A DNA stretch of 64,000 nt, taken from Azoarcus sp. KH32C (lineage in GTDB: Bacteria; Pseudomonadota; Gammaproteobacteria; Burkholderiales; Rhodocyclaceae). The notes beneath the pieces are model-generated. The model was given only the letters and a program-made list of their open reading frames with translations, was not told the origin of the DNA and searched no databases. Both the position numbers and the translations under genes were made by a program. How positions within the stretch are numbered: position 1 is the first letter of the stretch; every line of letters starts with the position of its first letter. The stretch is taken from assembly GCF_000349945.1 (NCBI RefSeq), contig NC_020516.1, forward strand, positions 3,162,001 through 3,226,000. The letters are read 5' to 3'. This document shows, piece after piece, positions 62,632 through 64,000 of this stretch.

Positions 62632-62647
62632 TGTTGCAAACGCGACC
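62632..62647 (+). promoter_or_regulatory. Second NifA-type site, one mismatch
   Basis: TGTTGCAAACGCGACC fits TGT-N10-ACA except for the last base. Its centre is 33 bases from the first site, about three helical turns, so both sites face the same side of DNA. Confidence 0.45.
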
Positions 62648-62666
62648 AGTGAAATAAACGCGACAA

Positions 62667-62683
62667 AACAGCAACGTTCTGTT
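62667..62683 (+). promoter_or_regulatory. Imperfect dyad before the sigma-54 promoter
   Basis: AACAG-c-AACGTT-CTGTT: inverted arms around the AACGTT palindrome with one extra base. It is followed by a very AT-rich stretch (62684-62720) that could bend or bind IHF. It may be an operator for another regulator. Confidence 0.4.
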
Positions 62684-62722
62684 TTTATTTATATTTTCAA
62701 GACTTAACAATAGAAAATCCGC

Positions 62723-62740
62723 TTGGCACAGGTCCTGCAA
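62723..62740 (+). promoter_or_regulatory. Sigma-54 (-24/-12) promoter of the fix operon
   Basis: TTGGCACAGGTCCTGCAA: -24 GG at 62725-62726 and -12 GC at 62737-62738, exactly 12 bases apart, matching TGGCAC-N5-TTGCA with one mismatch (C for T before GCA). It predicts a start near 62750 and a leader of about 50 bases to the ferredoxin ATG. Confidence 0.85.
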
Positions 62741-62798
62741 TATGGCCATTGGAAGCGCTGCCGGCCGGCAGCACGAATGGCAAATATGCGAGGACATC

Positions 62799-63017
62799 AT
62801 GGCCTACAAAATTCTCACCTCTTCCTGCACCGCTTGCGGGGCCTGTGAGCCCGAATGCCCGAACGACGCCATCAAGGAAAAGAACGGCATGTTCGCGATC
62901 AAGGCCGATTTGTGTACCGAGTGCATCGGCCACTACGACGATCCGCAGTGCATCGCGCAGTGTCCTTCGGACGGCACGATCGTGGTCGACAAGAGCGTGC
63001 CGCGTTATCAAGCCTGA
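62799..63017 (+). CDS. 2[4Fe-4S] ferredoxin of the fix operon
   Basis: 72-residue bacterial ferredoxin. First cluster set C10, C13, C16 and C20 ('[12 protein letters not shown]' region). The second set has a longer loop: C39, C42, C51 and C55 ('[18 protein letters not shown]'), the C-x2-C-x8-C-x3-C pattern of Allochromatium-type and nif-associated ferredoxins with very low potentials. GAGG eight bases before ATG. First gene of the operon with fixA and fixB, as the fix-associated ferredoxin in Azotobacter. Likely electron acceptor of FixABCX. Confidence 0.92.
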   Translation: MAYKILTSSCTACGACEPECPNDAIKEKNGMFAIKADLCTECIGHYDDPQCIAQCPSDGTIVVDKSVPRYQA

Positions 63018-63033
63018 GAGACCGGGAGCTGCC

Positions 63034-63879
63034 ATGCACAGCGTCGTCTGTATCAAGCAGGTGCCCGACTCGGCGCAGATCCGCGTACATCCGGTCACCA
63101 ACACGATCATGCGCCAGGGCGTCCCGGCGATCATCAATCCCTACGACCTTTTTGCGCTCGAAGAGGCCCTGCGCCTGAAGGACAGGTTTGGCGGCACAGT
63201 GACGGTGATCACGATGGGACCGCCGATGGCCGAGGTGGCGCTGCGCAAGTGCCTGTCCTTCGGCGCGGACGACGCGATCCTCGTTTCGGACCGCGCCTTC
63301 GCAGGTGCCGATACCCTGGCGACGTCCTGCGCCCTCGCCTCCGCGATCAACAAGATCCGCGAAAACATGCCGGTCGATCTGATCTTCACGGGCAAGCAGA
63401 CGATCGACGGCGACACCGCGCAAGTGGGACCCGGCATCGCCAAGCGGCTCGACTATCAGCTTCTGACCTATGTCTCGGCGATTCGCGAGATCGATCACGA
63501 CAATCGCGAGATCGTCGTCGAGCGGCGCGCCGAAGGCGGGGTGCAGGTGCTGCGCACGAAGCTGCCGTGCCTGATCACCATGCTCGAAGGCACGAACGAG
63601 ATGCGCTACGCGGACATGGACGACATGTTCCGCGCTGCGCGCTACCCGCTGAAGCTCTGGGATCGCGTCGCGGCCGGCATCGAGAACCCGGACGTAGTGG
63701 GTCTCAAGGGCAGCCCCACCGTGGTGGGCAAGGTGTTCGCACCGAAGCCGCGCAACAAGCGCGCCGAGATCGTCGAGACGATCGACAACGATCCGAAGAA
63801 CCTCGCGGCGACGCTGCTCGCGAAGGTCTTCACCCAGCATCCCAAACTCGAGCGTGAAATCGCTCGTCTGGCCAAGTGA
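63034..63879 (+). CDS. fixA: Electron transfer flavoprotein beta subunit FixA
   Basis: 281-residue EtfB/FixA. N terminus 'VVCIKQVPDSAQIRVHPVTN', 'IINPYDLFALEEALRLKDRF', AMP/FAD-binding segment 'LIFTGKQTIDGDTAQVGPGI' and 'LPCLITMLEGTNEMRYADMD'. With about 280 residues it is longer than housekeeping EtfB (about 250) and matches the Fix/bifurcating group. Operon order ferredoxin-fixA-fixB and sigma-54 control support FixA. FixABCX uses NADH to reduce both quinone and ferredoxin or flavodoxin. GGGAG before ATG at 63034. Confidence 0.93.
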   Translation: MHSVVCIKQVPDSAQIRVHPVTNTIMRQGVPAIINPYDLFALEEALRLKDRFGGTVTVITMGPPMAEVALRKCLSFGADDAILVSDRAFAGADTLATSCALASAINKIRENMPVDLIFTGKQTIDGDTAQVGPGIAKRLDYQLLTYVSAIREIDHDNREIVVERRAEGGVQVLRTKLPCLITMLEGTNEMRYADMDDMFRAARYPLKLWDRVAAGIENPDVVGLKGSPTVVGKVFAPKPRNKRAEIVETIDNDPKNLAATLLAKVFTQHPKLEREIARLAK

Positions 63880-63889
63880 GGACGAGATC

Positions 63890-64000
63890 ATGAACGAACC
63901 CGTCAAGAAGCCAGCGCGCAAGAAGGTCGAAGTCGATCCGCGCTTCGTCAATTACAAGCACGTGTGGGTCTTCATCGAGGCCGAGCGTGGCGTCGTGCAT
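63890..64000 (+). CDS. fixB: Electron transfer flavoprotein alpha subunit FixB, N-terminal part
   Basis: First 37 residues only; the gene runs past the window end. A basic extension ('VKKPARKKVEVDPRFVNYKH') precedes 'VWVFIEAERGVVH', the start of the EtfA flavodoxin-like domain. This extension is typical of FixB rather than housekeeping EtfA. Starts 11 bases after fixA with GAGGA upstream. Confidence 0.88.
   Translation, partial: MNEPVKKPARKKVEVDPRFVNYKHVWVFIEAERGVVH

Overview
The window is a GC-rich, densely coding piece of a bacterial chromosome. It has no insertion sequences, prophage, CRISPR or rRNA. The gene set and order point to a betaproteobacterium, most likely Rhodocyclales of the Azoarcus/Aromatoleum/Thauera type (inference). 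Supporting points are an algU-mucABCD-like rpoE cluster beside nadB, the trmJ-cysE-iscR-isc block, rpmF-plsX-fabHDG-acpP-fabF, dapCDE with a pilU gene, and a fixABCX-type operon with sigma-54 and NifA-type sites. The last point suggests a nitrogen fixer.

Layout. 1-8.8 kb: 3' end of typA, a shared terminator, then leftward smc-zipA-ligA-galU (chromosome structure, division, DNA ligation, UDP-glucose). 8.9-14.9 kb: rightward dapC-dapD-pilU-dapE-prmB and a single-domain response regulator; pilU is bracketed by two GC-rich hairpins. 14.9-23.2 kb: leftward trmJ-cysE and the Fe-S assembly operon iscR-iscS2-iscS-iscU-iscA-hscB-hscA-fdx-iscX, with a sigma-70 promoter overlapped by an IscR-type operator. 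23.2-27.8 kb: rightward suhB, a DEAD-box RNA helicase, a tRNA-Gly/Cys/Gly cluster with its own promoter and terminator, and an alkaline-phosphatase-superfamily enzyme.

27.8-42.8 kb is one uninterrupted leftward train: rpoE-rseA-rseB-rseC-degP-grx-lepA-lepB-DUF4845-rnc-era-recO-pdxJ-acpS-nagZ-uvrC-pgsA-tRNA-Leu-DUF1178. Many junctions overlap by four bases. A sigma-E-type promoter precedes rpoE and a terminator-like hairpin sits before lepA, so envelope stress control and a translation/repair block are physically joined but may be separately transcribed.

43-54.4 kb: nadB rightward; the leftward fatty-acid operon yceD-rpmF-plsX-fabH-fabD-fabG-acpP-fabF-ygfX with a strong promoter and an internal terminator-like hairpin after rpmF; then maf and an RsmI-like methylase rightward, and rluC-gph leftward. 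54.4-60.4 kb: a 372-bp leader and rne (RNase E) rightward; uvrB and a low-molecular-weight phosphatase leftward. 60.5-64 kb: an aromatic/aspartate aminotransferase, twin tRNA-Asn genes, a small tryptophan-rich winged-helix-like protein, and the start of a ferredoxin-fixA-fixB operon preceded by two NifA-type sites and a canonical -24/-12 promoter. FixABCX with this ferredoxin would supply low-potential electrons to nitrogenase.

Most genes are conserved housekeeping genes. The unusual content lies mainly in regulatory architecture: the fix promoter, the isc operator, the hairpins around pilU, the sigma-E train and the short-leader yceD promoter. Further unusual items are the second cysteine desulfurase, the small winged-helix-like protein and the uncharacterised phosphatase-superfamily enzyme.
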